From Saccoglossus kowalevskii (lineage: Eukaryota; Hemichordata; Enteropneusta; Harrimaniidae): a stretch of 21,813 nt of DNA. The position numbers and the translations under genes were made by a program. Below are positions 1 through 11,221 of the stretch, piece after piece. The notes beneath the pieces are model-generated. The model did no database searches. It was not told the origin of the DNA and saw nothing but the letters and a program-made list of their open reading frames with translations. How positions within the stretch are numbered: the first letter of the stretch is position 1; every line of letters starts with the position of its first letter. The stretch covers positions 577,972 through 599,784 of the forward strand of contig NW_003133344.1 in NCBI RefSeq assembly GCF_000003605.2, in the 5' to 3' direction.

Positions 1-15
1 TTTATTTATTTATTT
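1..15. repeat. TTTA microsatellite (short)
   Basis: Just under four units of TTTA open the window. It is a short simple repeat with no visible association to a gene. Confidence 0.8.
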
Positions 16-120
16 GTTCATTGATCCGAGGTGTATATGTATCTGCATTATATATATTTTTAATTTTTATTGGCTTGTACGTATGTGGTGCGGCTTCCAT
101 TATGAATGAATATTATATTG

Positions 121-300
121 GAGAAGCCAATGTGTTTACGCATGCGTCAACCCTGTTCCGCCGAGCATGCTGAAGTTCTCCTATTAGCAACAGCGACAAT
201 TCGCAGCGTGTGGTTGCGTGTGTTTTCTGAATAAAGAGAAGGGAACAGTCTCCGTTATCAGACAACGGTTCGGCTAATCCTCGGTTTCCAGGGCAACGGA
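121..300. promoter_or_regulatory. Promoter-like patch with CCAAT, NRF1-like and RFX X-box-like sites
   Basis: Seen: this stretch is clearly richer in G, C and CpG than the DNA after it. It holds a CCAAT box (127-131), the perfect palindrome ACGCATGCGT (138-147, the NRF1 core, 9/12 to the full consensus) and GTTTCCAGGGCAAC (284-297), which fits the RFX X-box pattern of two half-sites around a 2-bp centre. Known: NRF1 and CCAAT sites mark many housekeeping promoters, and X-boxes mark ciliary gene promoters in animals. Inferred: this could be a proximal promoter, possibly of a ciliary gene. There is no TATA box and the direction is unclear. The X-box lies just before the open frame at 278-508, so promoter and exon readings compete here. 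Confidence 0.3.
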
Positions 301-508
301 TGTGAGCGCAGATGAAGAACGTACAAAAGGAATTACCCCGTTGACGGACAAAGCTCGCGTACAGTTGGCTGCTGTATATCTCAGTGAAGGTACTTTCCGT
401 TTCCAAGAGTATTTTCCCACCCGGGCCAAAGAACTGTGTGTGTTGATAACACTGATAATACACTTCACCCTAAAACCACGTAGCACTGATGGAGAAGTTG
501 CGCCGTAA
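278..508 (+). CDS. Candidate exon, unrecognised, coding-like base periodicity
   Basis: This is an open stretch of 76 codons plus TAA with no usable ATG, so it is at best an internal or terminal exon. A possible 3' splice site ends at 290 (branchpoint-like CTAAT at 274-278, then a pyrimidine-rich run to CAG). By hand count of the first 47 codons from 302, G is found 18 times at codon position 1, 9 times at position 2 and 10 times at position 3, a pattern typical of coding DNA. The central peptide includes LTDKARVQLAAVYLSEGTF and FRFQEYFPTRAKELC, which I do not recognise. The minus strand is also open over much of the same interval, which weakens the call. No strong donor site lies inside the frame; a CAG/GTAGAT donor-like site at about 551 comes after the stop. 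Confidence 0.22.
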   Translation, partial: SSVSRATDVSADEERTKGITPLTDKARVQLAAVYLSEGTFRFQEYFPTRAKELCVLITLIIHFTLKPRSTDGEVAP

Positions 509-550
509 CAGCCGTTTCGAGATAAAAAGCTCCAGTTTCGAAGGAATCGT

Positions 551-2100
551 CAGGTAGATTTTATTTTTATTTTTGCACTGTTTTACTCAATGAAAATGTG
601 TATACCGTGCGTGCGTGGGTGGGTGAAAAGCGCGCGAATTCCGAGATGTGGAATTGAACGACTGCTATAGACTATCACTGGTGTGAAAGACACGGATTGT
701 ATTCTCATGACATATGACTACATGACACATAACAGCAAATATACAATTATCCTAAGACATAATGGACTGAAAAAAATAGTGACATATGCGAAAAAGGATC
801 CAACGAAAACATACTACACCACATCACGGCAAGAATACAGGAAGATGACAAATCTGCATACATATTAATGATGTATTACGCACAAATTTTGATTAGGCTA
901 TGGATATTCTCCATGACGGCGGAATCAAAACGCACGAAAACTGTGCATGTCAACCTGTTGGATTTGAATATATTTAAACCGCGATTTCCCCAAGTCAATA
1001 TATCAAGAGAGGTGGCGAATTTGCTAAGAACTACAATATAATATATTCTTTAGATTTTCCCATCGAGGTCATGGCTACTGTATGAATGAGTCATGTATAA
1101 TTCTCCCCCAGGCTGAGGTTGGTTATGGCATTATTACAGGAGATCGCACGTTTTGCGATTGATGCTATCGCATTGTTCGCTTGCTCATAACTGATAGATC
1201 ATTGCATTAATCGACCGATTGTTGTATGATCGCATGACACAGTGACAACATATATCGGACAGTGTCCAATACATCATGGTAAATTAGAGCGAGTGAGATG
1301 TGTCCAACCAACCGACGATGCTAAATGGGGCATCTTCTAAACAGTTTACGTGATCTGCTCAAGACGCGTCACCAGTCTCAGAGATTATCGAATTTCTGAA
1401 AACATTAGTTAGTTTACGTTTATCCTTGACACAACTTCTGTTTGCGTGGCCGGTCTAAGGTGTTTTTCTTAGCCAAGGAAGAACACATTTTGTACAGCAA
1501 TGAGAAGAAAACAGTGAGGTAATCTACAACGATAGTTGACATATAAACTGAACCACATTTATTGACGTAAGGCGCGTCTGTTAGAATGATGAATTAGTAA
1601 GATCGTGAAGTGGATTTATTGCCAACAGTTACAAGCGATATTTTTGATTATTTACCGTAAAAGAATCTGGACATGTCTCTTGATTACATCCCTTGATATA
1701 AAGCCGTCGTACTACCTGCACAGTGATTCATCGTAGCACTTATTGCACTATTGGGGTCGACGAATATTCGTGGAAATACATAAATTACGCTTTATAAGAC
1801 CCAAACTACAACTACATCCAATTAAAAGCGTGTGTATGCCCACTAGCACGAGACAATAACTAGTTGCAAATGTTAAATCACATGAAAGTTATGTACAGGA
1901 GCGCTGATTCAGGTTGCCGCCTGTAAACAATATAAACTGACATATTATACCGTCAGTAATTCAAATCCAACTTTCATGACCCGGCTCATTTGTGCTAAAT
2001 ATAGACATGCAAATTTAACAAGGGCTACATCCGTCTCACGTCTTCTCATGAATGTAAATTGCATTTTACCAGAGTGTATGTTAAATCAGTGACACAAGTG
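551..2100. other. AT-rich stretch, no gene seen
   Basis: No frame here looks coding. A TG/GGGTG-rich run is present near 608-624. A small hairpin with a 6-bp stem (ATCGCA 1143-1148 with TGCGAT 1154-1159) is within chance expectation. An exact POU octamer ATGCAAAT lies at 2007-2014. A 61-codon GTG-initiated frame at 683-868 is lysine-, threonine- and tyrosine-rich, as random A-rich DNA often is, and I do not call it. Confidence 0.6.
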
Positions 2101-4320
2101 GGTGTTTGCAAAAAGTAAACAATGAAACCTACAATGACAACTGCTTCATTTACTGTCTTATAACGGCATTGCATACTATGTCAGCTGATTCGATTCATTG
2201 GTTGTTAATTTCACAATATCTGCAGCAGTGCTCCCAATCATTCCTCATAAAGGTGTGTATCTCCAATAAGCTTTGCGGTCTGACATGTTATTATTGCCTG
2301 GAATCGAACTAGTATATCTACTTCTTTTTGTGACAGATTGCTCCTGTGATTTATCCTCAGTATGCCCGTTGCAAATCGTAATAACACATGGGCCCTCTGT
2401 CCCCCAACATGCATAAGCAAAGAAGTTTATATTGTGCGGGTGCATATCAACACTTGCTAAAATGTTTATGAACATATAAGGTGACACATGACTATGTATA
2501 GTCACTAATATTGCGTCACCAACAAACTCTTATGCAAATCATTGCCTGACTTACACGAAATGTTGGCACTATACTACTATTGGCAACGCAATATTCAGTA
2601 GTCCACTGTTATTCAGGCGATGTTTTATACGGTACTGCACACTGTATAATAACAACCAAGCAATCTCTAATCCGCACTCCGTGTATTTACATTGCTTCCC
2701 AATTTATTGGCAAAAACTTTATTTATATTTAAAAACCGTGGAATTAGATTAATCCCGACCTTATACATGTATGCATGGTTCTAGATGTGAGCTGCTATTT
2801 TAGAATGAGATATGTCGATCTACGTTACCATACAGATTTCAAAATAAATCTAAATAATTGTTAACAGGGCCTAGTAAATCATTACAGTATTCTTGTTAGT
2901 CAAATTCACAGAAGCAAACCGTCTATATGAAAAAAAACAACACAATGCTCGCTCAATGAATACGCGTTATTCCATTGTACCTCAGTGAATGTAACGATAT
3001 TATAAAACATGTCAATTTCTACGAACAAACAAGGAAGTTTGCTCTAGGTCATTTACAGCTCAAGACATTAACAAGCCTTCCGAGTTTGCACGTTATAATC
3101 AATCAATTGGATTCATTAAATACAAACGCGTGAGGCCGATGTTTTGCTCGTCAATAATGAAATATCCGACTCAACCTAGTATGTATCTATATATCTTTTT
3201 AAGGAAAAAAAAACACTTTTCAACTCTGGAAGACCCGTAATTCAATTTTTGTAATACATTTTTACAATTCGGCAACTCGATTCGTTAATAGGGGTGAGAA
3301 ATGTTTTTGCGACCTCGCCCTAATCTCATACGAGGTGATTTGTTCTGTCAATCATGGATAGTAATTAGTGAAGGTAGGTGATATATATATATATATGACA
3401 TACATAACTACATTTTTAATGAATTTAAAAATACTCCTTACATGCGTGTACATAATGCTACTGTTTGTATTTGTATTGGAGACATGATAATTTGTTTCTT
3501 AATGGTCTAAGTAAACATTTTCCTATATTGTATCTGACGACGTTTTTTTAATACAATTATTGCCAAATTAATTTCAATAACGATACTATTATTGTTTTTT
3601 TACTGCTAAATTTGTAGACGAAAAATACACACTACTGATTGATTAACGACTTAGAGAAATAAGTTAACGTGTTCCATTCTGATATCCATCCAATACAATG
3701 ACCTCGTTCAAATTATTATTAAGCAAAATATTCATGGAATGATTAGATCAATTGTACACGCCAATGACATATGGTAGTTTATTAATTTTATTGTAAAATT
3801 CGGTCTGTATGAATGTATAATCCAGATATAGTACAATCCCTTAAATTCGTCATATATAACAATTTTAATTTAGTTTCTCCTTACAATTCACAGCTAAATA
3901 TGAACTGGCAGGTGTTTTTTTTTTTCAATCAGAACTTGGCTACGTGACGTTGGATCCGTTATGTGCCAAAACACCCTTTATACTGCTCAAAATCATTCTG
4001 ATAGTTTGTGTGATAAATAATATAATGATGGGGTGATGAACTTCAAGTTCAAATCTGTTAAAAATCACAGTTTATTACACTGTAGTTTACTAACCCAGGT
4101 ATACACATTGAACATTATGACATTATCGATTTACGCAAGTATTCACTACTGCTACTTATGCTTCTAGTATGTACTCGATTGCCGAGCTTACCGGGAGACT
4201 TATCTTGGGGTTGCCGCGTGGAATGATATAATATAGCAGCCACATCCGTGCCATGTGATTTTCACATAATACCTAATATTATAAATACGAATTAATATGC
4301 ATACAGAATTTATAAAACAC
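2101..4320. other. AT-rich stretch, no gene seen
   Basis: No coding frame or RNA gene is visible. It holds a POU octamer at 2532-2539 and a strong splice-acceptor-like string (eleven T, then CAATCAG, ending at 3932), but what follows it has no convincing exon. A small GC-richer patch at 4169-4231 reads as a 20-codon ATG frame after a TTCTAG acceptor-like end. It is too short to call. Confidence 0.6.
3381..3396. repeat. (AT)8 microsatellite
   Basis: Eight uninterrupted AT units. This is a simple repeat with no adjacent gene. Confidence 0.9.
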
Positions 4321-4334
4321 CCCGTTACAATGTT

Positions 4335-4361
4335 ACAATATATATTGTATATATATATATA
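4335..4361. repeat. TA-rich palindrome and (TA)7 repeat
   Basis: A perfect 14-bp palindrome, ACAATATATATTGT (4335-4348), runs directly into seven TA units (4348-4361). This probably reflects microsatellite slippage and may extrude a cruciform. Confidence 0.85.
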
Positions 4362-4905
4362 GATGTATATGTAGATGGTGTAGGGTGACAGATGGCAAGT
4401 CTGATAATACCCCCACCCACAGGCGTTTGTAGCAGTTAAAGTCGCGATAACATATCGGCGACGCAGTCCGATACACTGTATCTTTGGATAGGACTTTATC
4501 TTTCGTAAAAGCCCTCGCGCTCAGATATTATTCTTTTCGCGCTGGCTATGCTTCTTTTTTCGTTCTGTCTTTAAATCTTCAAATAAGGGAGTACGTGCAA
4601 TAACAACACGGTCAGAATCTGTACATCAAAATACATAGGACATTACTATTTATATCATCGCTTAGCGAATACAGTGAGTTTTATACTGGTATGATTCCTG
4701 TTCGCGTTGTTATCTCTTCAATCAACATGGAGTCTTTGCCTGTTTTTACTATTTGATTGTAGTTTCATAACACCTCGTCAACCAAGCAATTGTTAGGTGT
4801 CATGTGGTGTTATTGATTAATATGCCAGTGCTTGATTTCCGACATCCTGATATTGCTTTACAATAACTCCGTCTATGTTGATTATTGCGCAATACGTGAT
4901 TTTCC

Positions 4906-4937
4906 GTTCACTGCGAGATCTCGCACAATGCGTGAAA
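4906..4937 (+). repeat. Left terminal inverted repeat of the MITE
   Basis: This 32-bp repeat pairs with 5134-5165 with three mismatches. It includes a perfect 14-bp palindrome, so the tip could itself fold or bind a dimeric protein. Confidence 0.85.
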
Positions 4938-5133
4938 GGAGCGGACTAACAGTTTGAAGTAATTTTGAAATTAATTTCTATTTTCATAGATAAATATCGA
5001 TCTTTCAGATGGAAAAATGGCGTCGAGAAGCACATAACCGAGTGTGGATAGTGTTTCCGTTTGTCAAATCCCGCGAGATGTGAGGCACCACTAGGGCGCT
5101 AAAACTTTTGTTTGTCCTGGGTTTTAAGTTCGA

Positions 5134-5165
5134 TTTCACGCATAGCGCGGGATCTCGCAGTGAAC
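5134..5165 (-). repeat. Right terminal inverted repeat of the MITE
   Basis: This is the inverted partner of 4906-4937. The internal palindrome of the left end is broken here by one base (GCGGGATCTCGC), a sign of ageing after insertion. Confidence 0.85.
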
Positions 5166-5563
5166 AAAAAATATTCTGGTATATTTACAAAAACAACACA
5201 GTATTACTATGTGTATTTAATACTCAATTTAGTACAAAATCACATTGTGTAATAAAGTGTACACAAAACAGTAATGTGTTAGACATTACGACGCAAGAAT
5301 TCCAACAAATCTCACGAAGCGCGCTGCGAATTGTTAATTTAGCATGCTTTTCAAGAACTCGGAAGACGCAATCAATTTCAAAAATAGGAACCTTACTAAC
5401 TGAGATTTCACAAACACACATACACGTCACCTGGGATTCTATTCCCTGTCATGATTTAGTGAACACCGTATCAATAAAATTTAGTATCATGTTGCCCCAG
5501 GTCGGAGGCTGTACTCATTCCATGGTAATCACGTTACTCAAACAATTGAATACGAAATATTAA
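5166..5563 (+). other. Long open frame of doubtful meaning
   Basis: The longest open frame of the window (151 codons, from a TTG at 5108) starts inside the MITE, crosses its right terminal repeat and ends with TAA at 5563. It has no ATG near its start, I recognise no domain, and there is no signal peptide or membrane segment. A frame of this length is only slightly unusual by chance in DNA of this composition. A genuine exon could lie in the part after the MITE, but nothing beyond openness supports it. Confidence 0.12.
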
Positions 5564-5615
5564 AAGAGTAATATTATACAAGTGTCAGTGATAATAAAAA
5601 ATATATATTTGCTGT

Positions 5616-5680
5616 GAATGAAAAAAAGACATGATGTCCAAATCCAAGGTATTTGGGTCAAGGTCATGTTTTTTTCTTTC
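5616..5680 (+). other. 65-nt foldback hairpin, pre-miRNA-like in size
   Basis: The arms 5616-5643 and 5651-5680 pair. GAATGAAAAAAA pairs with TTTTTTTCTTTC with one mismatch, then a 2-nt bulge, then CATGA with TCATG, a 3-by-7 internal loop, CCAAAT with ATTTGG, and a 7-nt terminal loop. That gives about 22 pairs. The size fits an animal microRNA precursor, but the lower stem is almost pure A/T and the internal loop is asymmetric, so it may equally be a decayed foldback element. Confidence 0.3.
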
Positions 5681-7480
5681 TTGGCGAATGAAATACTTGC
5701 CTTCGAAAAGTAATTCTATATTCAAATCCAAATAGCGTTCTATTGTGTAATAAATCAGATACCCCTGGTTTTCACTGTGAAATATGGCTGTGGTAACATT
5801 TATCATCTAAAACCGATTTAAATCTGATAATCAGAATGTCATATTGTCAACTTAATGAATACAGCCGTTCTAATCTGTAGCGATGTACACTTCGGGTTAG
5901 TCAAAATTATACAATTTCTGTTCCGATTTGAGGGGTTCCTTCAAGGCATTGTGTTCAGTAGTTATTTATACATTCACCGCAGCTTGCCTAAAATGAAACC
6001 GAGATAAATCTGAGTAAATGTATGGTATTTCGACGATTGATGTAGTGTGCTGAACAACGTACACCAATTTTGTGTTCACCTATCAAGTTTATAAACTCAT
6101 AAAAACTGATTCATTCTGAGTTTGGAGCAGCACGGACGTGACACATCGACAGGGTTCAACAATTTGGCAAATGACTGGAATCATTAAAAACATCGGAAAT
6201 GGCCTGCTGGTTATTGAAGGCTTTAACCGATCGGGGCTATGAATAAAATGGTTATATTACGTCTGGCATTTTGAATTGTCCACCTTAACGAGTACGTATC
6301 CTGCACTGAATAAAATGTTTTCAGTTCATATTCCATTTGTGCCTCGATGCAAGCGAGTGAGTAAAATACAAGTACCCCATTACCGGTTGCTACAGTAACT
6401 GTAATTGTTACACACTCTGATATTGCTTGAAAACATGACCACTCCAGGCAAATTAGTCTGAATATGTGCGTGACTGAACATTGAGTTGTCAGAACGTCGA
6501 AATATATACATCAATTAAGTCTGCTTTACATGCTGTCAAAAAAACGCATAATTGCGTAACATAATGTAATTACAATGTTGTTAACTCAAATGACTGGGGG
6601 TAATTTACTTAAACACAAACCAAGTAATGGCGACTTTCTTTTTGTGAATATTTCGTGACTAAGAACAGTGCATCAGAAATACGTACTTATTCGCGCATTG
6701 AAGATGGTAACAACAATTTTATTAAATACAGATGTGAACCACAATCTGTGACGTAATGTAACATGAAATAAAAATGTTGGTAAAATCTTCAGAAACTTTA
6801 GAAACGCACTTCTGGCGCATATGATGTCAATCGTTAAGTTTGATGGAGTGGGTAATTATATGAACATTGCTAATTTCAATTTATACATTTCAGTTTATTA
6901 TCTTATATAAAATCATGACTACAATTTATTGACATGAATAACGTTATTGCCATTCAAAATATATTTGAAACAAAGTGGTTCTACGATGTGTATCATTACT
7001 CACTGCTAATGGTGGTAATCGATTGGTGAGATTAAACAAGAACGTCTGATTAAAATCTGTTTTCACGCATCTCTCGAAAGAAATCTCAATTATATTTTCC
7101 TATATTGAAGTTAAGATTGTACATACTAATAAAGCTCGTTCTGAAGATAACAGTTTTTCAATTCGATATCGATTGCACAGCGCAACACTCTAAATCGTTT
7201 GCTACTCATATGCTCATTGGCTTGTGTGCAATAGTGCAATCAGTGCGACATTGGATTTGTACCAAATGATATTTTCTCGACCACGACGTTATTCTCGGTA
7301 TTTTTTAATCTCGGTTTTGTTTTTGACCTATGGGGTAAAATATATCAAGGGCACACAGTGTGCAACTCTAAATATATCATGTTTTTTCTGTAACCTTGTC
7401 AATGTTGAATAATTTGTAGCAACGGACTTGATCACTTTGAATATTGACGATGACCTCGCGATATTTCACTCGTTTTTCCA
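5681..7480. other. AT-rich stretch, no gene seen
   Basis: No confident gene or repeat. At 6120-6242 a 40-codon frame ends with TGA directly overlapping an AATAAA. It looks mildly coding-like but has no strong acceptor and no room for a normal 3' UTR. At 7061-7070 ten bases equal the inner edge of the MITE right end (TTTCACGCAT), without a partner repeat. Confidence 0.55.
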
Positions 7481-7487
7481 AAAGTCA

Positions 7488-7547
7488 ACGCTTAGTGGTT
7501 GCTGCATCAAATTCGTGATCCGTGGTGGAGCAGAATTCAAATCCTAC
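7488..7547 (+). repeat. Decayed tRNA-like segment, possibly a SINE head
   Basis: GCTTAGTGGTT (7490-7500) resembles a tRNA A-box and AATTCAAATCC (7534-7544) resembles a B-box (9/11). Their spacing, 46 nt from the position-10 G to the T-loop TTC, is what a tRNA would have. The D-stem keeps only two of four pairs, the anticodon stem barely pairs and there is no acceptor stem, so this is not a working tRNA. RNA polymerase III SINEs derive from tRNAs in this way. I cannot define a SINE body, tail or target duplication, so this remains a weak call. Confidence 0.3.
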
Positions 7548-7559
7548 CAAGGGTTGAAC

Positions 7560-10500
7560 ATAAAATAGTGTTGACCCACACCTTGCGTGAGCGTGCCACA
7601 TACAAGTACTCCATGTGAAGGTTAAATCCAATGGCCGATACAATTTTGGTTAAGGTCTGCCGGTGCTTTTGTTCGACCAGGACAGTACATTAAACTCCCA
7701 TAATGCCATTATGATAGAAATATGAGCAAACAGCCATGTCACGTAGTCCCAAACTGGTTATGATTTCTTTCGCAAATGCACTAAATATGTTTAAACTAGC
7801 ACAAGAAAGACAACAGTGAAATTTAATATCGCCTGACACAAACTATTTCTAAAAAATGCAGTAAAGCGATAGCATTATAATGGTGCATACCATTTCACAG
7901 CACTAGCTGATATTATGCAGTAAAATTATGGTCAGCGTAACAATATACGTTTTTTGGGTCGTTCAAATTGCAGGGATACAAACAATTGAGAATGAATAGC
8001 AGTTACTCGAGTGGTACAATTACACTAGCATGTAATAATATGGACTGAATGTTTGGTTGAAAATACATCAATAGATAAATAATGGTACTATCGACTATTA
8101 TAGTTAACCGTCAGTGGCCGTAATTGCAAATATAAATAATCGTCGTACTAATTACATAAAGTTATCTGTAATTTTTTAGTCGGTAATGTGATGAAAAAGT
8201 TATTATCTGGTACATTTCATAGTACTCGTTGATATTCGAGCAGCTCTACAAACAAATGATACTAGGTGATAGGTAACTTCATAATATCAACAGTTTCGGG
8301 CAATTTGATTACATTTCACGTTACCATACATATTCAAGGTTTACGCAGCACTATATAAAACATTTTCCATTTCAAGTTCAGCTTCGAGTCAGTAAACTCG
8401 CAAACAGATCGTGTATTCGTAAGTAATCCCCACGTCAATATCACGTCGTGTGCGCGGTCTGAAATACGCACAATAGTTACCACATTGTGCTCTCCGTAAT
8501 GCAGTAAATCTCGCCTTTTGTCTGTTAAGAGTGGATTTTCTTGTGGTCAGTATCATGTTTTTCTTGATTTAGTTACTCATATGATATATCAATACCGCTT
8601 CTCGCATTGCCACACGTTATCTCAGTTATATTCGCCGCGGTGACCTATAATTACCACTTATGTTATCGTGAATATTTTAGGAAAATGTATATGAATGTCA
8701 ATTTGCATAACATAACCATAATATTTATACATGTGTAGCGATAATCACATACAAATTGTTAATTGAAAATATGCGTGCCGATATTGCTATCTGTACTGAC
8801 CACCCGCCCAGCTTGTGATATATCTATATTAGTGACTGCCAATTTAGGAATCGCTCACTATACTTTGCACAGAGGATATGCTGTACGCGACAGTATCTCT
8901 TCTATTACTTATTGCACACGATATACACAACGGCAGGAACATTAAATATTTGCAAGATTGAATAATTAAACATACTCTGAGAGAGCTATTCATACAGAAA
9001 AATTTGCAAAATTTCGCGACATATTTACAAGTCTCGGTATGTCGACGGCGTGATATGACACAATCCTTTGATAGTATGTTTTACCGTTTATCCTCAGTAC
9101 AAATACTGCGCCCAGATCGTGCGTTGTCAAAACAAAAACACTTTAACGATAACTGAATTGTCAAATGTCCATTTAAATGTGTGAGCTGTTTCCAGTAATG
9201 TACTGCACTTCTATTATATGCTGCATAGACTAGAGGTAATCATTCTGATTTGAGTTAGGCGATACTTTTCATTCACAAAAACATTGTATGTAAAAACAAT
9301 CGGAAATAAAATGAATTTCGTCGCAAACGAGTGCAGCACACTTCTAATGGAATGAAATCCGAATCGCACAAAAAAACCATCTTACCTGCTTGTAAATTGT
9401 AATTAATGAGGCTATAGCATTGCAATCATTAAACGCTCAAAATGATCAATATATCAGCAAGTTTAAAAAGAAATTATCGATTCTAGGTATCCATTAAGAC
9501 CTAATCATTTGTATTCATATGCGAGTACAGATTGTTGTGATTGGCTGTCATAAAATAGAAGGCTAGGGATTTCATTATATGGGAACGTGCTTTACAAGCC
9601 TTGCATGGAAAGTATAGTCATAACAAACTAAGCCAGATTGATGTTTATTTTGGCGAACGCGTGCGTTGGCGCCGTCTCTACGGATTGATTGAAATGAATA
9701 ATTGATTCTGATTGTTCGTTTCTTTGTTTATTTTATATAAAAAATCATTTAATCGGGGTATGACTAATGTAATTACAGACATCTTGCAAACTTATAAACA
9801 TGCTACACAGGAGATTCTAACTCGCGTCGAAAGGCAAAGCGCCGTGAAATTTAATTAATATAACAAAGAAAGAATAATTAAAAAAACACAATGAAATGAG
9901 CGATTCGTATATTTCATTTTCGTTGTATGAATGGGTAACAGTACTTTATTTATATTCAAATTTGTCGCCAGTAATAAATGTCAAGTTTGATTTTTTTTGC
10001 GGGACATGCGACATCCGGACATCGTGTCTTCATATTGGAGATTTTCAGGTCGTGTGTGCACTCTTCCTTAAAATAGATTTGCGTATTTATTTTGTAATTG
10101 ACACAGCGACGCAACTGTTCCACTGAATGTCAACTGGCGACTAATGCGTTTCTAAAAATGAAAATACGCTGATGCACTGCCCGATTTGATTGAAACGTGG
10201 CATCTATATATAATATAGGCCATAATAGAAGACATATGAACGTCATTTTAAGTCTTAATTACATTACCATTATCAGTCGTGGTAATCGGTTTTTTAAATA
10301 GTGTTTCATCGATTCTACAGCACACAACGTGATGTGATAGATAATGCACAGGATTTGATAGGTCACATTATTTTGACCTGTGAAATAAAAACATTTACAC
10401 TTCGTTTAGGTTCACAGTCGATTGGCGGCTATTTTGATTTTTAAAGTACACGTGTATCCAAATACGCGACTCTTTCAAATATGACCCTGGATGCTCGACT

Positions 10501-10980
10501 GGGCGTCTTTTCGATTAAAGTATTATTGAGGTATTTCTATAATTTTAGTGAAACATGCCACATGTTTGTTTTGAAATGCATTTTTGACCGAAACCAAATT
10601 CATATTACACTCCAAATAAAGTTTTGTTTATTTTTCTAACATTGGCGTCTATTGTAACTGCTCATTTATGTGATCGGGTTATACGATACAGACACACGTA
10701 TGGTAGCGTATGTTATAATCGCCGAAAATGCACCTGCAATTTATCGATAAAGACTCTGATGTATGCATTGTCATATCGACCAGAGTAAGACATCCTCATC
10801 AATAATGTTGACCGATAAAATCACTACACAATACCAGACTTTATTAGCCGATACTGATTTTCAAACAATCTTTATTACACTATAATATTTTATTGACGTT
10901 ATCTCACTACCATACATTAGAATACAAGTCAACCAGAATGATAAAAATAACATTTTGATGAATACATTTGACTATGATTT
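7560..10980. other. AT-rich stretch, no gene seen
   Basis: Nothing coding is recognisable. It contains a POU octamer on the minus strand (8701-8708) and an isolated GC patch at about 9655-9680 with a GGCGCC palindrome. Several homeodomain-type TAATTA cores occur, as expected in AT-rich DNA. Confidence 0.6.
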
Positions 10981-11050
10981 CTCATGACATGAACACATTA
11001 TTGTAACACACATCCGAGTATTCGTTCGATAAAACAATGAAATCTTTTAA

Positions 11051-11221
11051 TACGCATGTGCACTGGTCGTTTTGGTACGTAAAGCCACATTCACTGCTCA
11101 TGCGTATTAGTTGTTTTGATTTTTCATCGAACGAATGCTGTTGTGCCGCCTGTAAAGGCAGCATTTTTGCTTTATGATAAACCATAATCTGATTTTGTCT
11201 AGAATACATGGCACAACAATT
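11051..11221 (-). repeat. Left arm of a diverged inverted repeat pair (unrecognised family)
   Basis: Read on the minus strand, this segment aligns to 11859-12024 on the plus strand. Over the 43 best codon-length triplets I count 90 of 129 identical bases (about 70%) with one 6-base gap. The minus frame (open 10982-11239, 85 codons, from an ATG) reads MVYHKAKMLPLQAAQQHSFD against MIYHKLKMLRLQDKQQYSID in the other copy. That looks like protein homology, but the 39 differences fall 13, 13 and 13 on codon positions 1, 2 and 3, and a 2-base indel upstream shifts the frame. I therefore call it a non-coding repeat whose copies happen to stay open, rather than a gene. Confidence 0.6.

Larger units (their letters stand above)
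4906..5165. mobile_element. Miniature inverted-repeat transposable element (MITE), about 260 bp
   Basis: The ends are 32-bp terminal inverted repeats: the left (4906-4937) and the reverse complement of the right (5134-5165) match at 29 of 32 positions, starting GTTCACTGCGAGATC and ending ATGCGTGAAA. Weaker similarity continues inward (GGACTAACA-GTTT against GGACAAACAAAAGTTT). The left repeat contains the perfect 14-bp palindrome TGCGAGATCTCGCA (4912-4925). The interior has no coding frame, as expected of a non-autonomous element mobilised by a transposase encoded elsewhere. I could not find a clean target-site duplication, so the exact ends and superfamily are undetermined: flanks are TTTTCC on the left and AAAAAA on the right, and the repeat may extend a few bases into them. 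A related element elsewhere in the genome should be the source. Confidence 0.8.

Noticed and set aside
113-486. Two minus-strand frames (113-463 and 274-486)
   Set aside because: They overlap the better plus-strand candidate and are probably its shadows. I recognise nothing in them.
683-868. 61-codon plus-strand frame rich in Lys, Thr and Tyr
   Set aside because: It starts with GTG, its amino acid bias follows the local A-rich composition, and I see no domain or splice context.
2285-2320. B-box-like sequence on the minus strand (AGTTCGATTCC)
   Set aside because: No A-box at tRNA spacing and the T-stem does not pair properly.
3915-3932. Strong splice-acceptor-like sequence (T11 then CAATCAG)
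   Set aside because: The frames that follow are 28-33 codons long, not coding-like, and no donor follows.
4169-4231. 20-codon ATG frame in a GC-richer patch after TTCTAG
   Set aside because: Too short. Such mini-frames appear by chance in any GC-richer patch.
6120-6242. 40-codon frame whose stop overlaps AATAAA
   Set aside because: A polyadenylation signal directly on the stop codon leaves no 3' UTR, and there is no good acceptor upstream.
7061-7070. Second copy of the MITE end (TTTCACGCAT)
   Set aside because: Only ten bases match, similarity stops there and no inverted partner is found within a MITE length.
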